Shown: positions 48,055 through 60,607, numbered from the stretch's first letter. The stretch is 64,000 bases of DNA from Chrysogorgia sp. JL179-B06 (GCA_035772405.1 JAYKKM010000439.1:770001-834000); one strand, 5' to 3'. The notes: generated by a model not told the origin, from the letters alone. Made by a program: numbers and translations.

Positions 48055-48339
48055 ATCGCGTAAAAACAGCGGTTTGACCAATAATGAAGTAAAATTAAAT
48101 TTGCGCGTTCGGTTGTTAACCGAAAGGTTGATCGTTCGAATCGACCTTGGGAAGTTTTGTCAAAATAGTGCATGTTATTGATAAAATTATTATGACAACG
48201 GTAGATGTTTTCTTCATATCTTTTTGTAAATTCTTGTATGTTGAATATATCTTAAATCGAGCCTGGCGAGACATCATATGTGGATTTATTGTATATTAGT
48301 TATAATGTTAACTAATAAGTTGTAAAGATGTTGCAAAAA

Positions 48340-48411
48340 GGGATTGCACGGGAATCGAACCCGTGACCTCCCGCACCCGAAGCGAGAATCATACCACTAG
48401 ACCAGCAAGCC
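48340..48411 (-). tRNA. tRNA-Pro(CGG), acceptor mismatch
   Basis: As 14641-14712 but with one change near the 3' end (GCAATCCC), giving a C-A acceptor mismatch. Confidence 0.7.
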
Positions 48412-48560
48412 ATTCATAAATGCAGCGGTTTATTCAATTATGGAGTAAAATTTATAAAATATTTTTTTGTACTCTGACACTGGAAATTGTCATACGAAAA
48501 AGATTGCAAATGTTTATATATCATCCTTACATAAATACGATGCATTTATATTATTTAGCT

Positions 48561-48635
48561 GTCTCTGTGGCGCAATGGGTTAGCGCATTCGGGCTGTTAA
48601 CCAGAAGGTTGGTTGTTCAAATCCACCCAGAGACG
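48561..48635 (+). tRNA. tRNA-Asn(GTT)-like with extra G
   Basis: Weakened type as 14862, with an additional G in the anticodon stem (TTCGGG). Likely a pseudogene. Confidence 0.45.
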
Positions 48636-49385
48636 TTTTTGTTAAAATAGAGCATATTAGAGATAAAATTATTTTGATAAACGGTAGATGTTTTTTTATA
48701 GATTTTTGTAAATTATTTTATGTTGAACATATTTTAAATCGAGCCTTCCGTACATCCTATCATGAATTTATTGTAGTTACTACAGAATGTTAAATTTCAA
48801 AAAAGAGCTTGCGCAGGTATAGAACCATTGACCTGTCGCACCCGAAGGGAGAATCATACCACTAGACAAGCAGTTTGACCAATTATGCAGTAAAATTTGT
48901 AAAATATTTTTACCTACACTCTGAAACTGGAAATCGTCATATGAAAAAGATGTATTATGTTTATATATACAATGTTTATATTAGTACGATACATTACGTT
49001 TTATTAAAATAGATAATATTAGGGATAAAATTATTATAATCAACGGTAGATATTTTAATATTTTTGAAAATTCTTGTATGTTGAACATATTTTAAATGAG
49101 ACATGCAGGTAAAAGGATTTATTGTCGTTGTCAAATTAATATCCTCAAAAACATCGTTTAATAATAAGTCGTAAAGATGTTGCAAAAAGGCGTTGCATGG
49201 GAATCGAACCCGTGACCGCTCGCATCAAAACCATGCGTAAACTATCGCGTAAATACAGCAGTTTGCCCAATAATGAAGTAAATTTATAAAATATTATTTT
49301 GTACACTGGAAATCGTCATACGAAAAAGATTGCAAATGTTTTATATCATGCTTACATAATTACGATGCGTTTATATTTCCAAGTA

Positions 49386-49402
49386 ATCTCTGTGACGCAA
49401 TT

Positions 49403-49444
<42 letters not shown>

Positions 49445-49459
49445 ATCCACCCAGGGACG
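49386..49459 (+). tRNA. tRNA-Asn(GTT), near-intact
   Basis: The anticodon stem TTCGG/CCGAA and T arm are perfect. First base A instead of G and GACGC in the D arm are the only faults. Confidence 0.7.
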
Positions 49460-49798
49460 TTTTTATTAAAAAAGAGTATATAAGGAATAAATGAAAAAAG
49501 CTTTGCACTGGAATTGAACCCGTGACCTCTCGCATTGAAAAACAAGAATGGTACCACTAGAACATCAAACTATACATTGCTAAAATATCGCATATTATGA
49601 TCAAATGTACATGTTTTTTTATGTTTTTTTGTAAATTTTTGTATGTTGAACATATTTTAAATCGAGCCTTTTGAGACATCGTAAAATGATTTATTGTAGT
49701 TATTATGTTTGATTTCGACAAAAACAAAGTTTAATAATAGTTGTAACGATGTTGCAAAAAGGACTTCCATGGGAATCGCACCCAAAAAAAAAAAATAT

Positions 49799-50738
49799 GG
49801 AGAATGCGAAATTAGACTAATTAGACTTTTAGATCAGTTGCTTTTTAATCTTGATGAAAACCGTGTTAGCGGTCTAGTCTTCGTTGATTATAAAAAAGCA
49901 TTCGATCTAATAGACCATGACATCTTGATAAAGAAGCTTTATTCTTATGCAGTTCACGGCCAGCTTTTGGAGTTGTTCAAAAGTTATCTTTCTGATCGAT
50001 CTCAGTATGTCAATGTGGACGGCGTTAAGTCATCTTCCAGGCCTGTAGAATGTGGTGTGCCGCAGCGATCAATTATTGGTCCCCTTTTATTTATAATATT
50101 CATCAACGATCTTCCAAGCCAGATCGAACATTCTGTTGCCGACATTTATGCTGATGATACGACGTTTAGTTATGCACATGATTACTCTTCTGCCCCTCAA
50201 TCAATTATGGCGGAATTACAGAAGGACATTACACATCTCGCAGACTGGTCAAGAACCAATCATATGGTTATGAATGAAAAAAAAACAAAATCTATGTTGG
50301 TTGCCAGTAAACGCCTGAAGAAGAAATTGGATACATTTGATATTGGTCTTATGTTGAATGGGAAAAAACTCAAACACGAGGTGTCGTTTAAACTGCTTGG
50401 AGTAACGTTCGATGATGAACTGAGCTTTGATGAACATGTCGACAATCTATGTATGAAATTAACACAACGAATCGCGGTACTCTGTAAAATAAAGCGCTGT
50501 CTTCCACATAGAGAACGCATTCTTTATTATAATGCTATGATTAAACCAATAATACTCTATGGATCAGTTGTTTGGACAACTACCTCAAAGGAAAATTTAA
50601 ACAGAGTTTTAAAGTTACAAAAGAGAGCTGCTCGGGTGATCTTGATATGTCAGCACGAACAGTTAATATGTTCAAGCAACTAAACTGGATCTCATATTAC
50701 GATGATGTGAAGATCCTTAAAGCAACAACAGCCTTTAA
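49799..50738 (+). pseudogene. LINE reverse transcriptase fragment
   Basis: RT motifs FVDYKKAFDLIDHD, ECGVPQRSIIGPLLFIIFIND (R replaces the usual G of GVPQG) and IYADDTTF, then the C-terminal thumb. About 310 codons open until a small deletion near 50642 breaks the frame. No start codon of its own and no endonuclease region. Confidence 0.82.
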
Positions 50739-52227
50739 TAACAGTCCGGTGTTAGTCACCATACCTGGCTATGCAACCCGCACTTATATATACAGCAGAA
50801 TAATAGCATTGTACCTATTATTTTGGAGGGTCGCAGTCCCCAGGGAATGCTTCAAGTCGGGCAATCAATTACACCACCCTGCTAGCTAGGCTGTCCCGTG
50901 AGACGCCCAGGCCTGGCAGTCCAGTAAGTCGCCCAGGCCTGGCATTCCAGTGTGGCCAGTAATCCGCTACTGCCTAGTTAGGTACTTGTGGTGTTTCTTG
51001 CGCGGCCGAGAAAACCCATCTCAATCCTGGGGACTGCAGGTCACACTACTAATAGTGGAGAATAAATATAAAGAAAGCTACAAGATATTCCCGATACACT
51101 TACCGAATAGCATCCCTGACCAACCTGAATTGAGTGAATGGCTGTAGCAGAAGCACATTATGCCACGCACAAGTAACAGCACACGTGACAACACATACGC
51201 CACACATAAGTAACAATACATGTACACATGGCATCATGGAGCCATTAAAGGCCACTTAGGCACAGACACCGGGTCCGAGAACCCACATGGTGTTTTCAAC
51301 ACATACGCAAGGTCACAAAGGTACAACACATACATGCATTACCTATCAAGTTAATTATCACCTGGCATGCCAGGGAAAGCAAGACTCACTGCGTCTGTAC
51401 TTGCAGCCGAAGGGTCCAGACGGTGACCAGCCGTCTGTGCCCTAGGAGAACCGTGTCCCCTTCTGAAGGGTACCTTGACCCAAGGGTACCTTTACCCTAG
51501 GGTACCTTTACCCTAGGGTACCTTGACCCTGGGTACCTTGACCATAGGGTACCTAGACCCTGAAAAATGCCATACTCTAGGGTACCTTGACCCTAGGGTA
51601 ACGTTGACCCTAGTGTACCTTGACCCTAGTGTACCTTGACCCTAGGGTACCTTGACCCCAGGGTACCTTGACCCTAATAAATGTCATGCCCTGTGCATGC
51701 CCCCTGAGGGAACCTCGTCGCCCACCCAGCCTTGACAGCTGCCTTCAGCCTACCGAGGGAACCGTGTCCTGCAAGCGATACCCATAAACTGACAGGGGAA
51801 CCACCTCCCCAACCTGATGGAAACCTCATCCCGTGGCAGACGCGATGCTCTGCAGCGAGCCATGTCCTGTATGACCAGTCGAGGGAACCATGTCCCGACT
51901 ACAAGCAGATGTGCATTTTGCCAACAGCGTGCTGGGGGGGGGGGGGGGGGGGTCCGCCACCTAAAATATGCTGCTACTGCGCCCATAGATGAACCCGTAT
52001 TGCAGATGGAGCCCCCCTGTCGTGAGAACAGTAACTCAAGGGAGGGTGGGAAAACTGTTCAGGCGAAGAGGTTGTTGAGCTTTGGCGGGAAAACCTCGAG
52101 GTTACCCAGGTGAGAGCCACAATTACGTCATACTGGCTAACAGGCCCCTCCTGTCAATAGCCCATGCCCTCTATAGGAACAACACGCTACACCGTCCGTA
52201 TTAATATTATTTATTGCATAAATCCAA
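50739..52227. mobile_element. TTAA-flanked element, second copy (short form)
   Basis: Very similar to 39117-40656, between TTAA at 50735-50738 and 52228-52231. The 16-bp minisatellite is shorter (51463-51680) and the G run is 19 (51934-51952). Confidence 0.6.
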
Positions 52228-53364
52228 TTAATAACAGTCCGGTGTTAGTCACCATACCTGGCTATGCAACCCGCACTTATATATACAGTAATGAGAAGTA
52301 ATAGCATTGTACCTATTATTTTGGAGGGTCGCAGTTCCCAGGGAATGCTTCAAGCCGGGAAATCAATTACACCACCCCGCTAGCTAGGCTGTCCCGTGAG
52401 ACGCCCAGGCCTAGCAGTCCAGTAAGTCGCCCAGGCCTGGCATTCCAGTGTGGCCAGTAATCCGCTACTGCCTAGTTAGGTACTTGTGGTGTTTCTTGCG
52501 CGGCCGAGAAAACCCATCTCCAATGCGACCCCTCCAGCTTGCTGGAGAGCGTTTTTGAGGCCTACAAACCCTCTCCAGAAGGAGCAACCAACCCCAATTA
52601 ACTAAGGACCTGTGCGACTGCGGTGAGGACATCCGGAGGTGTGCGAATGTATCGTTGATCTGCATTAATGGACCAGCGGCCAAGAGTCTTGTTCAAGTGA
52701 TCCAGGATGCCCGTGACCGCTGCGAATGTAGCCGCACAAATACGGAAACTGTGGCTGCTGAATGCTCACCCAACCCTGCTGCGGTAAAACAGATTGACAA
52801 TGGGTGAAGACAACAAGGGTCCTGGGACGAGCCCCTTATGGATAATGACAGACCCTGAGCTGGTAGGTCGTAACACTTAAATCAAATTGTGAGACCAGGC
52901 TGAGGAGCAAGGCCAGGGGGATGGTGGAAGGATGCGGACCCGCCTGAGGGACTAAAACGCTGGAATTGACTTGGAAGCGAAAATGAGACAAGGGCCGTGT
53001 TGTCGCAGAGGAAGAGAACATGTAGTTTGGACCACGGAGCAGTAGAATGCGCTGCAATTTATCATTGGAGTCGAGCTGTCGGAGCAATGGAATCTAGCTC
53101 TATACCTAAAAACAGATTAAAACATCAGCGTTGTTAGCGGGGCCCTCCCGTTGGGTTGGGTGAAGAGGAAGGCCGAGTCGTTTGAAGGTTTGAAAGGCCG
53201 TTGAGACGTATGACTGACACTGGTGGGAGTCTGTGAATCCAGTGAACCACTGAGGCAATGGAGTCGGATCAATGGAATTGACCGTAAACCGAAGGGTAGG
53301 ACTAGGTCAAACGTAAAATTGATCTCGCCAGAACATTCCGAAGCAAAAGTGGTCGGTTGGGTGA

Positions 53365-53890
53365 ATGAAGTCACCACTTCCTGTGGGTATCTCCCCAACA
53401 TTAAAATGGCATTTGGGGTCACCACTTCCTGTGGGTATCTCCCCAACATTACAATGGCATATGAGGTCACAACTTCCTGTGGGTATCTCCCCAACGTTAC
53501 ATGGCATGAGGTCACCACTTCCTGTGGGTATCTTCTCAATGTTACACTGGCATATGAGGTCACCACTTCCTGTGGGTATCTCCCCAACATTAGAATGGCA
53601 TATGGGGTCACCACTTCCTGTATGTATCTCCCCAACGTTACAATGGCATATGAGGTCACCACTTCCTGTGGGTATCTCCTCAATATTACACTGGCATATG
53701 AGGTCACCACTTCCCATGGGTATCTCCCCAACATTAAAATGGCATATGGGGTCACCACTACCTGTGGGTATCTCCCCAACATTACAATGGAATGCGAGGT
53801 CACCGTTTCCTGTGGGTATCTCCTCAATGTTCAAATAGCAAATGGAGCCACCACTTCCTGTGGGTATCTCCCCGACATTCAAATATCGGG
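53365..53890. repeat. 48-bp minisatellite, about 11 copies
   Basis: Unit GAGGTCACCACTTCCTGTGG followed by GTATCTCCCCAACATTACAA and TGGCATAT. Because 48 is divisible by 3, open frames of 150-236 codons appear in several frames on both strands. These are treated as artefacts. Confidence 0.9.
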
Positions 53891-54558
53891 ATGTTCTGGT
53901 AGGCCACCTTGACGTCAAATTTGGCCACGAGCATTCCTGGACCGAGCAACATCAGTTCCCAGATGGTGTCGTCGACAGACACATGGTGCATGGAATAGGG
54001 GGTCTTGCGGAGAGGACAGGTCAAGTATCAGGCATCAGTTGTCAGGTTTATTGCGTTTGGAGGCGACAGGTTGGCCAGGATCAGACTGGTAAGCTTGCAT
54101 CACAGGGTGAGTGTTGTCCGCAGCAATGAGTTCAACAACACACACAGCCAGTTCAATTGAGGATCAGAGACCGTAAATCATGAATACGCGTACCAAGAGA
54201 AACCAAGAAGCTCGCATCCTTTTGCCCTAAACATGCAGTGACTGAAGGAGGAAGCTGATGGGGAGGACTGGATAATGGCACAGTAGTCCAATTGGTGATT
54301 TGCTGCAGGAGACTTGCTGCAGGCGAGTCTGAAAGAATAGCGCTGTGAACAATGAGGCGTTACCATTGTAGGAACCTGGTCGGGGCCATCCCTTACTTAA
54401 CGTGGGCTTGTAATGCCCAAATGATGCCTATATAAGGTCAGAACCCTCGAAAAACCTTATAGATACAGATGATAAGACAAAACATATAGGAAGCAGCGAT
54501 AACGCAACCTACACATATGCCAGTAGCACAACACAGCAATAGAGTGATGGTAATAAGG

Positions 54559-54749
54559 CACTGAGTATTCTGAACAAACAGACAGCATACTGGCAAGCAA
54601 ACTGAATAAATTTTATTTATGGCCAGCAGTAATAATGCAACAAGCAATCGAAACACTGAGTATTCTGAACAAACAGACAGCATACTGGCAAGCAAACTGA
54701 ATACATTTTATTTATGGCCAGCAGTAATAATGCAACAAGCAATCGAAAC
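54559..54749 (+). repeat. 95-bp tandem duplication
   Basis: Two near-identical copies beginning CACTGAGTATTCTGAACAAA at 54559 and 54654. Confidence 0.85.
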
Positions 54750-57068
54750 AGATGCGATTGCAGGATAAAGCAATGGGGGGGGGATAATATGGCATTAAAT
54801 GTAATGGTAACAATGGTGAAGGCAATAAGCACTTTGGAGAAACCATACACTATAGCATGCAGTAATAAAGTAACCGGCACCCCACAGATGCAATTAAGTA
54901 GCACAACATAGCATTAATAGAGTAATGGTAATAAGCATTCTAAAAAAGGACAAACAAAAACATATATATATATATACAGCACATGCAGTAATAGGTCAAT
55001 AAGCACCCTATATAAATGTAAGTTATCAAGCAAAGGTAATAAATCACACAGCAAGAATAAGGTAACAATGACGTGCAACAGCAAGGCACTTGCACTTTAA
55101 CAAACCATATAAACAAGGCAACAAGCATTTAATAGCAATAGGGTGATAGTACTAGGGCCAATTTGTAATAAAAAACACTTGGAGAAAAACACTTGATAAA
55201 AAACACTGGGACTGCGGAGGGACTGCGGTTCCCCAGATAACAGAGCATAAATATTAATGAATACGCGTACCAACAAACCATATAAACAAGGGTATGCAAC
55301 CTATAGATGTGATCTATGTCAACATGTCAAGTATTATTGAGAGAAAGCTGTGATTGTGGTGTGAGTTTATATTATTAGGAATAAACGTAATAAAAAATTC
55401 TGTGAAATTGGGCGTATTTCCGACAACTCAACAATATTGGGTAATCTCACCCACATAAACCGAAGCAACATTGGGTATCCACTGTTAAAACAATCTAGCT
55501 GAGAACCTTGGTTATTATAACGTCACCGTGTTCAAACTGCATAAACTCGCATGGAGTCAATGAAACGGCTTACCTTGAGAGCTACCGCTTTGTTCTTGCC
55601 ATCGCTAATGGCGCCAAAATCTCTTCAAAGACTTACCCGGGTCAAGGCGAGCGCGACAGGCGCTGATCGTAGCCGATAAACAGCTCGCCGCTGCTTTTAA
55701 AAACAGCAAATACCGGACAGCATCGTTATGGAACTACGCGGTGATAGGAAGGCCCGTAGAACAAATAATATAATAATGGCCGCGATGAAGCCCCTATACC
55801 AACTCGACGAAGGAACCCCTTTTATACCCCACAGGACTTTGCCCGAAACGCGGAGTGGAAATTCGGACGACACGGTTGGCGAAGACGAGGGAGGTAGCCA
55901 AGACTCGGCACTACTCAGCACTGGAAGAACTAGCGAACATGAGGAAGCGGCAGTCGAAGCTGGTGTTTATCGACGAAGTTGTTGTGACCGACGATATAGG
56001 TTGTAGCGAGTCCGAGGGCACTTTCGGAGGCGCAGTGTTGTCCATGAGGTCGGCCACTTGATCAACGGTAACGGTAGACTGGCTGTTGCATGATAAACGG
56101 GGCATAAACAACCGAGAACTGCTCATGCGAGAAAGTAAAAACTGTTCAGGCGAAGAGGTTGTTGAGCTTTGGCGGGAAAACCTCGAGGTTGCTAACAAGG
56201 AACAACACGCTACACCGTCCGTATTAATATTATTTATTGCATAAATCCAATTAAACGCATTAACAGTGAATCTCCGGAATATTTGGAGAATATGTTGAAG
56301 TTGAATTCCAGTGTAAACAGTAGAGCTACTAGATATTGTAATTTAAATTTCCTATGCCCCAAATACAAGCGAGAAACTGAAGGCGGTCGTACATTTACTG
56401 TTACGTCCATAAAACAATGGAACCAGTTGCCTAAGCCAGTACGTGATAAGGGGACGGTGGCATCATTTAAACATAGCATCAAACTACTTTTTAAGGAGCC
56501 GGAGCTACGAAAACATTGATCACTTTATCATATGATCTTGTATATAATAGAGTAATATAGCACAATAATCTTTCTACCAGATTTTAGTAATATCTATAGT
56601 ACATGTAATTAGTTTTTAGTTTAATGTCTGTACTAGTATAGGTTGAGAGCCACAAATTTATCAGTGCAAACTGGCATGTGTAACTCTCGTTAAATAAAGT
56701 CTTCATTCATTCATTCATTCATTGGTGTTTTTTTATTATATCTTTTTGCAAATTATTTTATGAATGGATTTATTGTATTTATTGTGAATGGATTTATTGT
56801 AATTATTATGTTAATTATCCAGAAAAACGTTTAATAATAAGTTGTAAAGATGTTGCAAAAATGGATATAAAATTATTAGGGATAAAATTATTATGATCAA
56901 CCGTAGATTTTTTATATGATTTTGTAAATTCTTGCATGTTGAACATATTTTAAATCGAGCCTTCCAAGACATCGTGGATGGATTTATTATCGTTATTATG
57001 TTAATTATTCACAAAAACAACATTTAATAATAATTTGTAAAGATGTTACAAAATTTGTAAAGATGTTA

Positions 57069-57140
57069 GGGCTTGCACGGAAATCGAACCCGTGACCTCT
57101 CGCACCCTAAGCGAGAATCATACCACTAGACCAGCAAGCC
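57069..57140 (-). tRNA. tRNA-Pro(AGG)
   Basis: Same sequence as 41485-41556, with the T-stem G-T wobble. Confidence 0.82.
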
Positions 57141-57246
57141 AACGCGTAAATGCAGCGGTTTGTCCAATTATTCAGTTAAATTTGTAAAATATTATTACTT
57201 ACCCTATTACCATACTTACATAAATATGATCCGTTCGCAGTTTAGT

Positions 57247-57320
57247 GTCTCTGTGGCGCAATGGGTTAGCGCATTCGGCTGTTAACCAGAAGGTTGGTTG
57301 TTCAAATCCACCCAGAGACG
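57247..57320 (+). tRNA. tRNA-Asn(GTT)-like, weakened
   Basis: Acceptor GTCTCTG/CAGAGAC perfect; CCAGA and GGTTG faults as at 14862. Confidence 0.6.
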
Positions 57321-57812
57321 TTTTTATTAAAAAAGAGTATATAAGGAATAAATGAAAAAGCTTTGCACTGGAATTGAACCCGTGACCTCTCGCATTGAAA
57401 AACAAGAATGGTACCACTAGAACATCAAACTATACATTGCTAAAATATTGCATATTAAGATCAAATGTACATGTTTTTTTATGTTTTTTGTAAATTTTTG
57501 TATGTTGAACATATTTTAAATCGAGCCTTTTGAGACATCGTAAAATGATTTATTGTAGTTATTATGTTTGATATCGACAAAAACAAAGTTTAATAATAGT
57601 TGTAACGATTTTGCAAAAAGGACTTCCATGGGAATCGCACCCAAAGCGAGAATCATACCATTAGCCCAGCAAGCCATGGCCTAAATACAGCGGTTTGACC
57701 AATAATGAAGTAAAATTTGTAAAATATATTATTTTGTAATCTGACACTGGAAATCGTCATACAATTAATATTGAAAATGTTCATATATATGATACATTCA
57801 AATTTCCAAGCA

Positions 57813-57886
57813 GTCTCTCTTGCGCAATTGGTTAGCGCATTCGGCTGTGAACCGAATGGTTGGTGGTTTGAATTCACGAAGGGACG
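57813..57886 (+). tRNA. Asn-bodied copy with GTG anticodon
   Basis: As 45667-45740; anticodon loop CTGTGAA with imperfect T-arm. Confidence 0.5.
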
Positions 57887-58091
57887 TTTTGTTAAAATGG
57901 AGTATAAAATTATTAGGGATAACATTTTTATGATCAACGGTAGATTTTTTATATCATTTTGTAAATTCTTGTATGTTGAACATATTTTAAATCGAGCCTT
58001 CCAAGACATTGTGGATGGATTTATTATCGTTATTATGTTAATTATTCACAAAAACAACATTTAATGATAATTTGCAAAGATATTGCAAAAA

Positions 58092-58163
58092 GGGCTTGCA
58101 CGGTGATCGAACCCGCGATCTCTCGCACCCTAAGCGAGAATCATACCACTAGACCAGCAAGCC
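58092..58163 (-). tRNA. tRNA-Pro(AGG), T-arm variant
   Basis: As 45948-46019 but with a perfect GCAAGCC acceptor end. Confidence 0.65.
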
Positions 58164-58269
58164 AACGCGTAAATGCAGCGGTTTGTCCAATTATTCAGTT
58201 AAATTTGTAAAATATTATTACTTACCCTATTACCATACTTACATAAATATGATCCGTTCGCAGTTTAGT

Positions 58270-58343
58270 GTCTCTGTGGCGCAATGGGTTAGCGCATTCG
58301 GCTGTTAACCAGAAGGTTGGTTGTTCAAATCCACCCAGAGACG
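58270..58343 (+). tRNA. tRNA-Asn(GTT)-like, weakened
   Basis: Copy of 57247-57320 in the tandem duplication. Confidence 0.6.
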
Positions 58344-58835
58344 TTTTTATTAAAAAAGAGTATATAAGGAATAAATGAAAAAGCTTTGCACTGGAATTGA
58401 ACCCGTGACCTCTCGCATTGAAAAACAAGAATGGTACCACTAGAACATCAAACTATACATTGCTAAAATATTGCATATTAAGATCAAATGTACATGTTTT
58501 TTTATGTTTTTTGTAAATTTTTGTATGTTGAACATATTTTAAATCGAGCCTTTTGAGACATCGTAAAATGATTTATTGTAGTTATTATGTTTGATATCGA
58601 CAAAAACAAAGTTTAATAATAGTTGTAACGATTTTGCAAAAAGGACTTCCATGGGAATCGCACCCAAAGCGAGAATCATACCATTAGCCCAGCAAGCCAT
58701 GGCCTAAATACAGCGGTTTGACCAATAATGAAGTAAAATTTGTAAAATATATTATTTTGTAATCTGACACTGGAAATCGTCATACAATTAATATTGAAAA
58801 TGTTCATATATATGATACATTCAAATTTCCAAGCA

Positions 58836-58909
58836 GTCTCTCTTGCGCAATTGGTTAGCGCATTCGGCTGTGAACCGAATGGTTGGTGGTTTGAATTCAC
58901 GAAGGGACG
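58836..58909 (+). tRNA. Asn-bodied copy with GTG anticodon
   Basis: Copy of 57813-57886. Confidence 0.5.
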
Positions 58910-59114
58910 TTTTGTTAAAATGGAGTATAAAATTATTAGGGATAACATTTTTATGATCAACGGTAGATTTTTTATATCATTTTGTAAATTTTTGTATGTT
59001 GAACATATTTTAAATCGAGCCTTCCAAGACATTGTGGATGGATTTATTATCGTTATTATGTTAATTATTCACAAAAACAACATTTAATGATAATTTGCAA
59101 AGATATTGCAAAAA

Positions 59115-59185
59115 GGGCTTGCACGGTGATCGAACCCGCGATCTCTCGCACCCTAAGCGAGAATGATACCACTAGACCAGCAAAC
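59115..59185 (-). pseudogene. tRNA-Pro(AGG) with damaged acceptor
   Basis: T-arm variant whose 5' acceptor strand is lost (CAGCAAACACACG junction). Confidence 0.6.
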
Positions 59186-59753
59186 ACACGTAAATGCAGC
59201 GGTTTGACAACAATTAAGTAAAATTTATAACATATTATTTTGCACACTGCAAATCGTCATACGAAAAAGATTTCAAATGTTTATATATCATGCTTACATT
59301 AATACGATACATTGAAATTTCCGAGCATGAGTCTTTGTGTCTCAATGGGTTAGAATAGATATAAAATAGAGTAGGGATAAAATTATTATGATTAACGATT
59401 GGTGTTTTTTTATTATATATTTTTGCAAATTATTTTATGAATGGATTTATTGTATTTATTGTCAATGGATTTATTGTAATTATTATGTTAATTATCCAGA
59501 AAAACGTTTAATAATAAGTTGTAAAGATGTTGCAAAAAGTTAAAATGGATATAAAATTATTAGGGATAAAATTATTATGATCAACGGTATTCTTTTTTAT
59601 ATGATTTTGTAAATTCTTGCATGTTGAACATATTTTAAATCGAGCCTTCGAAGACATCGTGGATGGATTTATTATCGTTATTATGTTAATTATTCACAAA
59701 AACAACATTTAATAATAATTTGTAAAGATGTTACAAAATTTGCAAAGATGTTA

Positions 59754-59825
59754 GGGCTTGCACGCAAATCGAACCCGTGACCTCTCGCACCCTAAGCGAG
59801 AATCATACCACTAGACCAGCAAGTC
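59754..59825 (-). tRNA. tRNA-Pro(AGG), mutated T arm
   Basis: Anticodon arm intact. The T stem has a GCACGCAAATCG change and the acceptor has GACTTGC. Doubtful function. Confidence 0.5.
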
Positions 59826-60535
59826 AACGCGTAAATGCAGCGGTTTGTCCAATTATTCAGTTAAATTTGTAAAATATTATTACTTACCCTATTGCCATTC
59901 TTACATAAATATGATCCGTCCGCAGTTTGTGTATCGAATGGGTTTTCGCGTTTGGCTGTTAACCGAACGTTTGGTCACTTTGGTGGTTGGAATCCACCCT
60001 CGAACTTTTGGTTAAAATAGCGCATATTATGGATTATTATGATCAACGGTAGATGTTTTTTAGATCTTTTCGTAAATTCTTGTATGTTGAACATGAATCA
60101 AGCCTTCTGATACATCGTCAATAGATTTATTGTCGTTATGTTAACTATTCACAAAAGATCGTTTAATAGTATGTTGTAAAGATGTTGCAAAATGGGCTTG
60201 CACGGTAATTGAAATCATACCACAAGACCATCAAGCCATCGCGTAAAAACAGCGGTTTGACCAATAATGAAGTAAAATTAAATTTGCGCGTTCGGTTGTT
60301 AACCGAAAGGTTGATCGTTCGAATCGACCTTGGGAAGTTTTGTCAAAATAGTTATGATCAACGGTAGATGTTTTCTTCATATCTTTTTGTAAATTCTTGT
60401 ATGTTGAATATATCTTAAATCGAGCCTGGCGAGACATCATATGTGGATTTATTGTATAGTTATAATGTTAAATAATAGTTCTAATAAAGTTATAATGTTT
60501 AACAATAATAATAAGTTGTAAAGATGTTGCAAAAG

Positions 60536-60607
60536 GGGCTTGCACGGGAATCGAACCCGTGACCTCCCGCACCCGAAGCGAGAATCATACCACTAGACCA
60601 GCAAGCC
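60536..60607 (-). tRNA. tRNA-Pro(CGG)
   Basis: Sequence identical to 14641-14712. All stems pair and the B-box is intact. Confidence 0.9.

Larger units (their letters stand above)
43709..49788. repeat. long tRNA-Pro/tRNA-Asn array block
   Basis: About ten units. Decayed members beside those listed: Pro half 43709-43748 (-), Asn partial about 43797-43850 (+), Pro-like 44533-44603 (-), half Pro 44916-44965 (-), Pro-like 45214-45285 (-), short Pro 45476-45531 (-), diverged Asn about 46157-46245 (+), Pro-like 46430-46500 (-), Asn lacking its 3' end 46649-46715 (+), Pro lacking the T-arm 46888-46937 (-), Asn lacking the T-arm 47087-47146 (+), diverged Asn about 47713-47795 (+), Pro-like 48807-48876 (-), half Pro 49191-49240 (-), Pro-like 49502-49572 (-), and a Pro stub 49761-49786 cut by a LINE. 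Confidence 0.85.
52232..56250. mobile_element. TTAA-flanked element, long form (4.0 kb)
   Basis: The first 280 bp and last 120 bp match the short forms, between TTAA at 52228-52231 and 56251-56254. The interior 52520-56130 is unique here and includes a 48-bp minisatellite and a 95-bp tandem duplication. No convincing gene: a few 60-90-codon frames at 55730-56060 show no known domain. The short forms may be internal-deletion derivatives of an element like this. Confidence 0.5.
49789..56724 (+). mobile_element. CR1/Rex-like LINE, family 1, copy b, with nested elements
   Basis: The LINE begins after a tRNA stub (CGCACCC) with an A-run, continues to 50738, and resumes at 56255 with the C-terminal codons, 3' UTR and (CATT)n tail ending about 56724. 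Two TTAA-flanked elements sit head to tail inside it at the same TTAA as in copy a. Confidence 0.75.
57069..58091. repeat. 1,023-bp tandem duplication, first copy
   Basis: Repeated at 58092-59114 with very few differences. The unit holds a Pro, an Asn, a Pro-like, a short Pro and a GTG-anticodon tRNA. The first Pro differs from the second (GGAAATCGA against GGTGATCGA), which suggests unequal crossing-over between neighbouring Pro genes. Confidence 0.9.
58092..59114. repeat. 1,023-bp tandem duplication, second copy
   Basis: See 57069-58091. Confidence 0.9.

Noticed and set aside
53117..53918. Repeat-rich protein genes of 157-236 codons on both strands
   Set aside because: The open frames come from a 48-bp minisatellite free of stops in several frames; no start context or homologue supports coding.
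55697..56198. Possible transposase remnant in the 4-kb TTAA element
   Set aside because: Overlapping frames of 68-95 codons without catalytic motifs; nothing recognisable.
57069..60607. CRISPR-like array because of regularly spaced repeats
   Set aside because: Repeats are tRNA genes about 72-74 nt long with cloverleaf pairing, and spacers are themselves repetitive.
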